This document shows, in pieces, positions 10,383 through 19,600 of a stretch of 64,000 nucleotides of DNA. The stretch lies in IMG/VR virus record IMGVR_UViG_3300023174_000117, positions 1 through 64,000 of that record; one strand, 5' to 3'. Position numbers and translations under genes: made by a program. The DNA comes from a virus. Positions within the stretch are counted from its first letter, which is position 1. Each line of letters begins with the position of its first letter. The notes beneath the pieces are model-generated. The model ran no database searches, was not told the DNA's origin, and saw only the letters and a program-made list of their open reading frames with translations.

Positions 10383-10388
10383 TTTTTT
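10343..10388 (-). promoter_or_regulatory. Programmed -1 ribosomal frameshift site (slippery A7 plus stem-loop)
   Basis: The minus strand carries seven A residues (10388-10382) read as AAA-AAA just before the stop codon TAG of the upstream chaperone. Four bases later a stem begins: AGAGCTCCC (10377-10369) pairs perfectly with GGGAGCTCT (10351-10343), with a 17-base loop. A slip back by one base opens the downstream frame through to 9966. A slippery run plus 3' stem at this place between tube and tape measure genes is the classical tail-chaperone arrangement. Confidence 0.8.
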
Positions 10389-10906
10389 ACTTCCTCCATA
10401 TTTAGAAGTCCTACCGACTCTTGAAATACATCGGTATAAAACTTAAATAAAGAATCTACAAGATTTGATTGCAAATTATTTATAAATTCAAGTCTTTCAG
10501 AGAAGTCTTTGTTATGATTATTTATAAATACATCAAAGTCAATTCCGTTGATCTCGCAGATTGAGAGGGCTATCGTTGAATTTTTAAGATAGAATATTCT
10601 CTCGTCTTCTTTTACTCTTGAAACTTCTGTAATTACAAATTTTTGTTGGCTCGTCGTCAAAGTTGACATCTTAAATGAGAATCCTGAGACGGAAAGAGTT
10701 CTCTCAACTCTACCTAAAAAGATTAGCCTTTCCAAATCATTTTGCTGAGAAGTCATTGGTTGACTAACTCTAGTAGTCTCTTTTGACATTTCTTCATCCT
10801 GTTTCTTTATAGCTTCAGGCGAAAACTTATCACCAAGCTTTGCTCTTGCGTTCATTACATCATTTGCGGTTCTGACCGGCACGGATGGTGGCTTTACCTG
10901 ACTCAT
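10379..10906 (-). CDS. Tail assembly chaperone (G-like, zero frame)
   Basis: This 175-residue protein lies between the tail tube and tape measure genes. Its C-terminal two thirds are helical with sequences such as INGIDFDVFINNHNKDFSERL and NLVDSLFKFYTDVFQESVG. It ends with MEEVKK, whose two Lys codons form the frameshift run. The start ATG has GAGG upstream at a good distance. By analogy with lambda gpG, most ribosomes stop here and a minority slip to make the 313-residue fusion. Sequence similarity to named chaperones is not obvious by eye; the call rests on position and the frameshift signal. Confidence 0.7.
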   Translation of the reverse strand: MSQVKPPSVPVRTANDVMNARAKLGDKFSPEAIKKQDEEMSKETTRVSQPMTSQQNDLERLIFLGRVERTLSVSGFSFKMSTLTTSQQKFVITEVSRVKEDERIFYLKNSTIALSICEINGIDFDVFINNHNKDFSERLEFINNLQSNLVDSLFKFYTDVFQESVGLLNMEEVKK

Positions 10907-10949
10907 GAATATACCTCAAGATAATTTATACTCTAAATTTAAAAAAAAT

Positions 10950-10983
10950 AAAGCCACCCATCATAATTTTGAGGGGTGGCTTT
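10950..10983 (-). terminator. Intrinsic terminator after the tail tube gene
   Basis: AAAGCCACCC (10950-10959) pairs with GGGTGGCTTT (10974-10983). On the minus strand the stem is followed by a run of eight T residues. It lies just after the tube stop codon and would limit transcription into the chaperone genes. Confidence 0.85.
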
Positions 10984-11003
10984 AAAATTAATTTTATTTT
11001 TTT

Positions 11004-11609
11004 CTAGTATGCTGCGGAGATTAAGCCGGGGAAATCGAGAGAACCTCTTGTCTTACCGCTATCTGCAGCCAATTCAACAGAGTCCTTCTGAACAGGAACC
11101 TGTCTAGAGCCACCAGTGCCCTGGCTTAGTGCAATTGCCTCTCCGCCTCTTATGGTTGAGACGAATTCGCACTTTACGCCAGCATCTTGAGCTATGGTAT
11201 ATTCGTTAGTCTGGTAGGTTGTACTTAAGCTTTCGAACCAGCAGTTATGATAAGTTGTTATTATTGCGTCATTTCCGGTTCCAGTGGTCTGGTCTATAAC
11301 AACTATATCGAAAGGAATTCTTTGTGATTGAAGATTTCTGAAGCCACGGGAAAAAGATTCTGGAAGTGACAAGCCATCAAAATACATTCTATTTATTCTA
11401 ATCGAGGTTTTTGCAGCACTCTGAGGAACTAATTCAACTATACCGTCTGTTCCAATCTCTGTTATTTCTTTTATTGGTCTATTTTGTGTTTCTGCGAAAC
11501 TTTGAATAGCGCCAACAGGCTCATTATTTACCATGATGATAATCTGGGTGGATAATGAAGATCTTGTAGTTGAATCTAGGGTAGAACCCGTTTTAGGATA
11601 AGCTGCCAT
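11004..11609 (-). CDS. Tail tube protein
   Basis: This 201-residue protein follows the sheath gene and precedes a strong terminator, the usual arrangement for the major tail tube subunit, which polymerises inside the sheath. It is beta-rich with conserved-looking segments: a strand with QIIIMVNNEPVGAIQSF, ITEIGTDGIVELVPQ, and HNCWFESLSTTYQTNEYTIA near residue 125, a pattern common in myovirus tubes (loop, N-C-W/x, then an alternating strand). CGGAG precedes the ATG. Codon choice is richer in G and C than in neighbouring low-expression genes, as in the sheath and capsid genes, consistent with high expression. Confidence 0.8.
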   Translation of the reverse strand: MAAYPKTGSTLDSTTRSSLSTQIIIMVNNEPVGAIQSFAETQNRPIKEITEIGTDGIVELVPQSAAKTSIRINRMYFDGLSLPESFSRGFRNLQSQRIPFDIVVIDQTTGTGNDAIITTYHNCWFESLSTTYQTNEYTIAQDAGVKCEFVSTIRGGEAIALSQGTGGSRQVPVQKDSVELAADSGKTRGSLDFPGLISAAY

Positions 11610-11638
11610 TTAAGTCTCCGAATAAAATAAAATTATTG

Positions 11639-14600
11639 CTAAATTCCGATTTCTATGTCAATCATAACGTAGTTTATCGGATATGCTGGTGTAAATCTTA
11701 GGTATACGTTCCACTGTCTTGGATCTACCTTATCTTTTTCAACTCTAACATTTTCAAAGTTAGTAATCAAACCCTGACTTACAAGTGACGCCATTATTGT
11801 CTTGACTCTTGCGTTCATTAAGCCTTGTGTATTCTGATCCTCGACAGTTCCGATGAATGGCAGCAAGCTATCTCTTAGAACTTGCTTTACCCTGTCTCTT
11901 ATGAACATTACGGAGATTTCTTCATCCTCGATAAAACCAGACTGACTGGTGGTTCTTCCTGCGAGTACTTTTCCACCGCCAGTGATTGGCTGAACAACTG
12001 TTGCACCGACTGCGCCTAGCTGATCTAGAGTTAGTCTCTTGAACTGTCTATCTCTAGTTATTGCGAATCCAGCCAGCTCTTTGAATGTTAGTGGTATGGC
12101 GACATTCTGGGTGCTGGATGTTAAACCACCAGCGGCCGCAGCCATATAGAATCCATGAACGAAGGTATTGCTTCCATTTATGCTGGTAACTATTCTATCT
12201 GGATAGAAGAACACGGCTCTATTTGAGGTGTAGTTATTTGATAGCTTGTAGTCGGCAAGATCCTCTACGTTTCCTCCTAGGACTTCCTCAGGATCGTCGC
12301 CCTGAACTCCCTCTAGAACTCCAATGTCCTCTACTGCAACTTCCTCTGTACCAATGATGGCTGCTGGAGTTAGACCTTCCTGAGCACCGATAAATGCGAT
12401 TCTCTCCTTTCTGTTTGCAATAGTGCTCATGCTTTCGCAGTGCTTTACTGCAGCTTTGAATATGGAGGAGATAGTCTGGGTTGGTAGAGGTACTAGAATC
12501 TGGAAATCTACAGCCTCTAGAGCTTCTAGAGCCTCAAACCAGTTTGTATCAAAGTGATTTGCATCTTTCTCGTCAATATAGGAAATTCTTAGACCATCGC
12601 CTCTCTTGAGGGCTCCGCTCTCAACAACATCCTTATTTAGAAGAATCATTGCCGATAGGTTTGTAGTATCGGATTCGTCTTTGATGAAGAAATTTACATC
12701 TTGACAATCTGCGACGACAACATCCTGATCTATGTTATTTGCAACTACCGCAACTGTATTGTCATTGATTATTTCTGTTATGACGAGCTCTGCTATATCT
12801 GTGGATGGAACACCGCCAAATACGAAGTTGCTGATATCGGAAATCGAGGTGAAAACAGTTCCGGAAGAATTCTCAACGGACTGTAGGACGATTACCTTTC
12901 CGATGTCTTTGCTTGAGAAGTCGACATCAAGAGACTGGAAATATCCTGTGGATGCAGTTATTGTTGCCCCAACTCCCTGAGCTACAATCTTCGCATCTGT
13001 GTTAACTACAGTATAAGAGAATGCGTAGTCTGGGCTGGTTACGAAACTCTGCTGTCCAACTGGGCTTTCTAGCTGAGAATTGTAGAAACCAACTTTGTTT
13101 GGGAATATCTGAGTCTCAACGCCATTTCTTTTTACGAAGAAGTTTACGTTGGTATCGCCATCAGGTCTGCCGGAGGTGAGACCGGATCTTGGTGCAGGGA
13201 TGACAAAGGATACGTCATCTACTTCGCAAGTGCCAGTTCCGCAGCCTGGATATCCGCCGACCCCGCCCTTAACTTCGCTGAAGAGTGTGACGCTGCTTCT
13301 TCTGGGTACGGATGGCTTGCACTGGATTGCAAAAATTCCTGCTGCTCCGTTCTGGAAAGCTAGCTGGGCGCCAAGGGATAGTGTGTTTGTGACACTTGGA
13401 TCTCCATGCTTGGAGTAAAGTTCCTGAGCGCTTGTGAAGAACTCTGGGTCATTCAAATCCTGTTCGGCAACATATCTAACTTCCAGAGAATCGCCGGCCT
13501 TCAAAACTCTTGATTTTACATCGATAAAGAACTTATCACCAACTTCAAATGGAACAGTACCCTCTTTGACGCCAAATACTAGAACACCATTTGTCTCTAG
13601 AAGGGCGTAAGTTAGACCATCCTCAGCGAGACCAAGAACAGGGTCTGCAGCGGCGGTCATTTCGGGGAAGGCTAAGTCAGGGTTCGAAAGAAGCTGTACA
13701 CGAATTCTTCTGGATGAAGTTACAGCAATAATCTTGTATTTTTGAGCGGAGGTTCCGCTGCAGATAAGAAGAACTTTACCAAGGTCTTTGCTCGTAAAAG
13801 AACCATTTCCATCATCATATGGCTGAGTTGGATCCTGAACGAATAGATTAGTTGCTCTAATCTGCCAGTCAACACCACCAACTGGTACGTCAGTTGGTAG
13901 GGTATCCGTTTGGACGGTTACGGTGGTTTCGTCTGAATCAGAATCATAAGTTATATCTGTTATAACTGCGTTAAACTCAGAGTAACCATCTTGTAGACAG
14001 AAATGATCTCCTACAAGGGCTTGACCCTGGGTAATTAGATCTCCTGAGAAGCTGTACTGAGCGGTGGTTCCTGTGGTTACATCTCCTGTTACAGAAACTG
14101 GGAAGGCTAGGCCAAAATCAACGCCGTTTTCCGCAACAATAAAGCCGTCAGAGCATGCGGTTGAGTTGCCAGATACTGCCCCATCAGTTCCAGTGAAGTA
14201 GGTTCCGTGGAAAAGGAATGGCTGACCGCTTGAATCTTTGAGCTGTCCAGAGACTGAGCCAGAAACCGTAAATGTCGATAGACCTGGTATTGGATTTCCG
14301 GAAGAGTCTCTTGTTACTGAGACGCAGCGAACTGTCCATCTCTCTGGAGGTGTATTTGTATCTAGTATAGAGATTAGATCAAAATCACCGCAAGTTCCGT
14401 CGGCGATAAAACCATTACCAACATTTAGAGAGCTTGCAGAATAATTCTTGCCATTCTGGTCTCCGATGCTGGCACCCTGAAGTTCCAAGCATCCTGTGGT
14501 TAGATCGAGTCTAAAGTCGTACTTTCCTTCGAAGGAAGATTCATCGACAGATTGCTCCAAGCCATATAGAGCTGTTCCATTTAGATAGACTTCGGTTCTT

Positions 14601-14848
14601 CCAGATACTACTGGGAATGTGGAAAGTGAGAAATACTTTCCGTCACCAGTTCCGGTGGGGCTGCAGGAAGCAGATCCGTCAAGCCCATTACCTACCGCAG
14701 AATCTACAAGAATTTCTCTCTTCAAGCCTTCGCCCATTACACAAAGAAGCCTTAGGCCACCTGGAATGGAAACGGCTCTAGAAACAACTCTGTCTCTGGC
14801 AAAGGTGCCCGGTTGGGTATATCCACTTATACCTGGAATATTTGCCAT
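11639..14848 (-). CDS. Contractile tail sheath protein (unusually long)
   Basis: This 1069-residue protein is the tail sheath. The C-terminal 250 residues have the sheath signature: NRAVFFYPDRIV, MAAAAGGLTSS, LAGFAITRDRQFKRLTLDQL, DEEISVMFIRDRVKQVLRD, then a final arm ending in PINYVMIDIEIGI. The N-terminus (MANIPGISGYTQPGTFARDR) is also typical. Usual sheaths are about 450-700 residues, so about 400 residues of extra beta-rich domains lie between, probably on the outer sheath surface. CGGAGG precedes the ATG and an AT-rich promoter-like element lies 33-57 bases upstream. Codon usage is of the high-expression type. It contains several Cys-rich stretches (for example GGYPGCGTGTCEVDD), unusual for a sheath. 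Confidence 0.9.
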   Translation of the reverse strand: MANIPGISGYTQPGTFARDRVVSRAVSIPGGLRLLCVMGEGLKREILVDSAVGNGLDGSASCSPTGTGDGKYFSLSTFPVVSGRTEVYLNGTALYGLEQSVDESSFEGKYDFRLDLTTGCLELQGASIGDQNGKNYSASSLNVGNGFIADGTCGDFDLISILDTNTPPERWTVRCVSVTRDSSGNPIPGLSTFTVSGSVSGQLKDSSGQPFLFHGTYFTGTDGAVSGNSTACSDGFIVAENGVDFGLAFPVSVTGDVTTGTTAQYSFSGDLITQGQALVGDHFCLQDGYSEFNAVITDITYDSDSDETTVTVQTDTLPTDVPVGGVDWQIRATNLFVQDPTQPYDDGNGSFTSKDLGKVLLICSGTSAQKYKIIAVTSSRRIRVQLLSNPDLAFPEMTAAADPVLGLAEDGLTYALLETNGVLVFGVKEGTVPFEVGDKFFIDVKSRVLKAGDSLEVRYVAEQDLNDPEFFTSAQELYSKHGDPSVTNTLSLGAQLAFQNGAAGIFAIQCKPSVPRRSSVTLFSEVKGGVGGYPGCGTGTCEVDDVSFVIPAPRSGLTSGRPDGDTNVNFFVKRNGVETQIFPNKVGFYNSQLESPVGQQSFVTSPDYAFSYTVVNTDAKIVAQGVGATITASTGYFQSLDVDFSSKDIGKVIVLQSVENSSGTVFTSISDISNFVFGGVPSTDIAELVITEIINDNTVAVVANNIDQDVVVADCQDVNFFIKDESDTTNLSAMILLNKDVVESGALKRGDGLRISYIDEKDANHFDTNWFEALEALEAVDFQILVPLPTQTISSIFKAAVKHCESMSTIANRKERIAFIGAQEGLTPAAIIGTEEVAVEDIGVLEGVQGDDPEEVLGGNVEDLADYKLSNNYTSNRAVFFYPDRIVTSINGSNTFVHGFYMAAAAGGLTSSTQNVAIPLTFKELAGFAITRDRQFKRLTLDQLGAVGATVVQPITGGGKVLAGRTTSQSGFIEDEEISVMFIRDRVKQVLRDSLLPFIGTVEDQNTQGLMNARVKTIMASLVSQGLITNFENVRVEKDKVDPRQWNVYLRFTPAYPINYVMIDIEIGI

Positions 14849-14880
14849 TATAAAACCTCCGAAAAAAATAAATTACACTT

Positions 14881-14905
14881 CTATTTTATTATTAGTAGTA
14901 TTATA
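14881..14905 (-). promoter_or_regulatory. Candidate late promoter of the sheath gene
   Basis: The minus strand reads ACTACTAATAATAAAATAG (14899-14881). A similar element of the same length, ACTACTATTATTTTTTTAG, lies upstream of the gene starting at 41548, and shorter matches lie upstream of other genes. It is 33-51 bases from the sheath ATG and partly overlaps the end of the upstream gene. Confidence 0.45.
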
Positions 14906-15710
14906 TCTTAGTTAGACTTAATAAATCATCATATCTTAATATTGTAGAGTTTGCGGTATTTCCTTCAAATGGCGAAGATGTGAGATTAGAATCGATATTG
15001 AAAAGTATTTTCTCTACGACATTTTCTATTGGAATTTCAACTCTCCACTCTGATAGAGTTTTGATTGTTATACTCTGAGTGTATACATAATCATTAGCAT
15101 ATGGCTCGGCATTTTCAGAGCCAATATTTAAAGAACTTATAAATAATCCGGATGCTCTTAGGTCGTTCCAAAGAACATGTTGCAATGCAATTGATGTTAT
15201 ATCCACTATTTCTTGCAGCTCGGTATAACTTTCCGAATATATTGCGACATCAAAACCAAGATCCCATCTTCCCGTATAAATTTTATGAGTTGGAACTGAA
15301 ATTGGTCTGCGACCGCCGAAAGAGTCTTCTATATAATCCCTTCTATATTTGTATGTCCCATCTTGATTAAACGATGTTGGTTTATAAGCACCACCGGTAT
15401 GCTTTATTATAATCGCTGGGAAGAATTTTACATCATACCTATAAACATCGCTAATTAAAATTTTTGTAGTATCTGTCGTTTCGAGATCTTTTCCAGTTAA
15501 ATCAACCGTCAGTGGGAAGCCGTACTCATCAGATCTGTAAGTATAAACCGAATCTTTTCTGAAGAGATCTCGGAGATACTGAATGAGCAAGTTCTTTGGT
15601 TGTACGACTGCAACTTGCTGAATAATATTATTTTCAGCAAAGAAATCTGAAAAAACCCTGTGGTCACCGTTAATTCCGGTTCCCGGTAAAGCTTGCTCGT
15701 TAATCGGCAT
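14901..15710 (-). CDS. Probable tail terminator/completion protein
   Basis: This 269-residue protein sits directly before the sheath gene, where tail terminator or tail completion proteins are often found. The stretch GRWDLGFDVAIYSESYTELQEIVD followed by a helix (ITSIALQHVLWNDLRASG) resembles the alpha/beta pattern of tail terminators, which cap tube and sheath before head joining. The C-terminal part has the strand YTQSITIKTLSEWRVEIPI. The start overlaps the previous gene by 11 bases and has only a weak A-rich ribosome site. No family was recognised with certainty. A neck protein is the main alternative. Confidence 0.45.
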   Translation of the reverse strand: MPINEQALPGTGINGDHRVFSDFFAENNIIQQVAVVQPKNLLIQYLRDLFRKDSVYTYRSDEYGFPLTVDLTGKDLETTDTTKILISDVYRYDVKFFPAIIIKHTGGAYKPTSFNQDGTYKYRRDYIEDSFGGRRPISVPTHKIYTGRWDLGFDVAIYSESYTELQEIVDITSIALQHVLWNDLRASGLFISSLNIGSENAEPYANDYVYTQSITIKTLSEWRVEIPIENVVEKILFNIDSNLTSSPFEGNTANSTILRYDDLLSLTKI

Positions 15711-16065
15711 CTTTTTTTGTTTCTTTCTTCTCTCTCATATGGATTGGTATATAACTAAACTTTTCAATATTGATTGCCTGCTCACAGAAGTTTTTTATTT
15801 CCATAATAAGCTTATCAACTTTTGATTTGTCAAATAAATCTGAATTATTAATAGTAATTGTCTTTCGATAGGACAATTCTATTTTAATTTCTCCTGAGTC
15901 AACTTTGCTTAAATCTGAGGCGACAATCTCCATGGAATTATTGTCTTCTATTAGATTTATTTTCTTCTCTATTTTGTTACTTATAAAATCTGATATTTTC
16001 TTATTTATATCATAAAAGATTCCGGATCTTTCTTCTTTTTTCTGACTGAATCTTATGTTAATCAT
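15700..16065 (-). CDS. Small tail-region protein of unknown function
   Basis: This is a 121-residue basic protein (many Lys and Asp) with an alpha/beta pattern: IRFSQKKEERSGIFYDINKK, a helix, then a strand KIELSYRKTITINNSD and a C-terminal helix. Its ATG overlaps the stop codon of the upstream gene, and its 3' end overlaps the next gene by 11 bases, so the set is probably translated as one coupled unit. Position suggests a neck or tail completion role, but no family is recognised. Confidence 0.5.
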   Translation of the reverse strand: MINIRFSQKKEERSGIFYDINKKISDFISNKIEKKINLIEDNNSMEIVASDLSKVDSGEIKIELSYRKTITINNSDLFDKSKVDKLIMEIKNFCEQAINIEKFSYIPIHMREKKETKKDAD

Positions 16066-16658
16066 TATTTAAGCTCAAACTCCTTCATTCCATTCAATAG
16101 TGTGAACTGCCTATTTATTGGTTTTATTCCACTTATCAATATTTCGGAATTATATTGACCGGCTGGAAGTCTGCATTCCCAATATCCATCTTTATCAGTA
16201 CTTATATTTTTTATAAGATCATTATCTTTATCAAAGACTCTGATGGTTGCATTTGTTACCGGCTTCATTGATGTAGTTTTTATATATCCAAAAAGCTTTA
16301 TATTTCCCAACACTATTTTTTTGATTTGTGGCTCTGCCGTCTCCTTCTTTTCTAGTTGGCCATCCTTCCTGTAAACCTTTGGTAACTCATCCGGAGATTC
16401 TGCCCTGGGCATTAGCAATTTTTTTTCAGGATCCTTGCCCTGTTGCTCTTGGTTGAGGGTCAAAGATTTTTGCGCCTGCTCCTGAACGGAAGAACTCCTA
16501 TCTGCAGTATTTTGCCCTTGACCGCTCGATAATTTCAAAACTTTGTTATTTAAAATTTTTACATTGTTATCAATAACATCGATTTTTGATTCTAATTTCT
16601 TTAATAAAGCCGGAAGAGAATAAATTATATCTAACGCAGATTTTTCATCTTCAGTCAT
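16065..16658 (-). CDS. Coiled-coil protein with carboxypeptidase-regulatory-like beta-sandwich
   Basis: This is a 197-residue protein. Residues 1-45 form a helical, coiled-coil-like stretch (LDIIYSLPALLKKLESKIDV). Residues 45-115 are a Gln/Ser/Glu-rich linker. Residues about 118-197 match the carboxypeptidase-regulatory-like domain pattern: GNIKLFGYIKTTSMKPVTNA, then a strand with IRVFDKDN and TDKDGYWECRLPAGQYN. Such domains occur in phage baseplate and fibre-attachment proteins and are thought to aid protein or sugar contact. AGGA lies upstream of the ATG. It follows the giant fibre genes, so a fibre-attachment role is plausible but unproved. Confidence 0.55.
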   Translation of the reverse strand: MTEDEKSALDIIYSLPALLKKLESKIDVIDNNVKILNNKVLKLSSGQGQNTADRSSSVQEQAQKSLTLNQEQQGKDPEKKLLMPRAESPDELPKVYRKDGQLEKKETAEPQIKKIVLGNIKLFGYIKTTSMKPVTNATIRVFDKDNDLIKNISTDKDGYWECRLPAGQYNSEILISGIKPINRQFTLLNGMKEFELK

Positions 16659-16665
16659 GCTATTC

Positions 16666-19600
16666 CTAGATTGTTATGGCATTGGAACTTTCAATTAGAT
16701 TCGAGACGGTTACATATGATGTGTAATTGTCGTAAATCATCTTTGGTGACGGAATATAGCCATCTGGGGCAGAATTAACAGAAATATTATTTGTTGCTAT
16801 AATATTTTGAACGGTTGAATTACTTGAGGCGCCCTGATCCACCACAACCTTTATTATACCATCTTCGGATCCCATGTAGTTAAAATAGCATCCCGTCATT
16901 ATTATATTTCCAAATATAACGTCGGTTGGAAAGCTTCCTGCCGTTGAATGGGTTGCAACTATAGGATTTTCAAATACAGGTGTTCCTGCCGGATTTGCGC
17001 TAAAATCTTGAGGGCCTTCGAAATAAATATTCTCAAATCTAAAATATGGGTTATTTCCATCAGAGCCCAGATCTTGTGTTATACAGAATACAGGAGCAGT
17101 TCCTGAGAAAGAATCATTGGTCTTATAAGAGATGTCTTTAAACATAACTCCTCTTATGATTCTGTCGCTAGAGCTGGCCTCGCCACCACCAATGATGAAT
17201 ATTGATTTCATGACATCAAAATTTGTAGATGTACTATATGGAGTTCCAATGGAGAGAGCATCACCCCTCTTTACAAGGCTTGTTGTTCCAGATCCAGCGA
17301 CGGTTAGGTCAAAATCAATCAAAATTGGCGAATTTACTTCGTATTCACCTTCTCTTATTACAACTTTTGGAGAGTAATAAGAGATATTTGGGAAGATTCT
17401 CGAATAAAAACCAGCATATTTTATTGCCGATTCTATATCTGTAAAGTGCGAATCTGATTGATTATTGGAAACAATAATTTCTTTAGAAATTTTGGAATCA
17501 ATATTGTTGACGAAATATCTTAAATCATAGACCTCTTCTCCATTAATGGATGGGACATATATCGATTCGACATTTCGAATGTAAGCGAGGAAAGCTACGG
17601 ATTGATTTTTATACGAAGAATAAGATTCTGAGATTTCATCCCTAACATCTAAACAACCAAACCTATCAATTGCGACATAGAAGTTTGTAAGCGTATAGTG
17701 CTTGAAGGATTCTATTCCTGAGAAAATATATCTAATTCCATTTACGATTGCAATTCCTGCAGAAACCCCGAAAGAGACATAATCTCCGCCGGCATCAGTG
17801 CCTCTGGTAATTCCCGCTACAGAGCATCCTGTAACAATACCAGAGCTTCTCAATTCATTTCTTGGACCTTCTATATACTTTTCGATAAAATTTGGAGAAA
17901 TTTGATTTACGTCTATATTCCCAAAGGTTCTTTTGTCTATTAGGTTTGGAACACCAACTGAAGTTGGGAAACCGAAAACTCTACCTAGTGAGTTTCCAAA
18001 GATTGAGCGAGATAGATGATAAACATCTTTTTTGTGTTCTTGTTTTCCATATATAATGCATGAGAGATTTGTTACAGGGAGTGATGTGTAATTAACTCTA
18101 ATGGTTAGATAATTTGTTCTATCTGGTGATGGAATATTAAAAATACCGTTTGAGGTTACAGTTACTTTTTCACCATCAATTAAGTTTGAATCAGTTATAA
18201 ACGCATCACCATTAGTATCTATAGTTAATGTGGCAAAATCATCAATCAAATATCCTGATGATATATCGACAATTGATGCAAAAACTGAAGATGATGATAT
18301 TGGCGATGATATTTCTGCTCTCTTATTAAAGAAGACAAAACCGTTTATATCCATTAAAGAGTCGACCATCGAAAAGCCTGAAGTTTCAGAGACTTCTTCG
18401 AAGTTTAATGTATATAATGGAATTGAATTCTTAAAGATATATATTATCGATGTTTCACTCAAACTTCCGGAAAATGTAAAAGATGTTAAGTCAAGATCTA
18501 TATTCTGGGCATCGACATTTAATATTCTGAATGCACCATCATCATTAGAATCAGTGGAGCCGGAGACAACGACAGTATCTCCTACTGCAACGCCATAAGA
18601 AAGAAATGTTCCAGAATTAAGAGAAATTCTTTGGGAAGAAGGGTTCAGATAAGCTGTTGTATTATCGAAGGATAATATTTTGTAAAAATCCTTGAGGAGA
18701 TTTCCATTTAGGAGGACTGGATTACCACTTGCACCATAATATGTTATATCCAATCTTGATGAAAAACCTAGTGAGGTAGTTCCATCGGAATCAGATGCTG
18801 CCGAAATCTTTATAGATCTTTGCTTTATATCTCCAGCTAAATCCGGAACAACGTGGGTCAAGGCCAGCTCATAACAAGAGGCTCTTCTAACCTTATATGC
18901 CATAACTGGAAATTTATTCTCAACAAATTGGGTGTTTATTTTATATACAACCGAATCTATGTTCTGAGAATCTTCCGATAAGGTTGAGTCAAACGTTTCA
19001 AAATCTTGCTCAAGCTCTCCATCGACAAGTATCTTGACTTTGTTATTTAGCGCAGTAATGTTTGAACTATCAAAGCCAAAACTTATAACAGAGGCTGCAT
19101 TTGGATGGGCAACCACTATATCTGGTGTATTTGTATAATTAAATCTTGGTCGAATGGTTGTATTTAGACCGTTGAAATTATTATTCTCATAGGAATTTTT
19201 AAAGACAGATATTATTGCAGTGCCAGATGAATCAGTCTTTATTTGCGCAAAAATACTGATTGTTGATATATTCGAGCCATCCATTTCGAACGATTCTATA
19301 TAATATTCTCCGTCATCTGCGGCATTTGGCGTTCCAGTTAGTCGCACCAAATCAAATTTTGATATACTTTGTATAGGTAAAGTTGGAGTGGAGAGAGTGA
19401 GTTTAGTTACTGATGTAGATGAAATTGAGTAAATAACATCAATTGCAGATATGATGACTAAATTTTTATCATTTCCTTCAAATAGGGACTTTTTTCTACC
19501 AAATCTTATTTGGGCGTTTGAGTTTAGATAAGAAAAGTTATCTCTAATTGATTCGGAATTTAAGGATGCAATATCTTCTATTGCATTCTGCACATCAGAT

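Noticed and set aside
10343-10388. Hairpin plus T run read on the plus strand as an intrinsic terminator
   Set aside because: The stem followed by T7 does look like a plus-strand terminator, but no plus-strand gene lies nearby. The minus-strand reading as slippery run plus stem explains the open downstream frame.
10023-10424. Plus-strand open frame of 133 codons over the chaperone frameshift region
   Set aside because: It has no good ribosome site, lies antisense to two well supported minus-strand frames, and its Cys/Ile/Phe-rich sequence looks like translated antisense AT-rich DNA.
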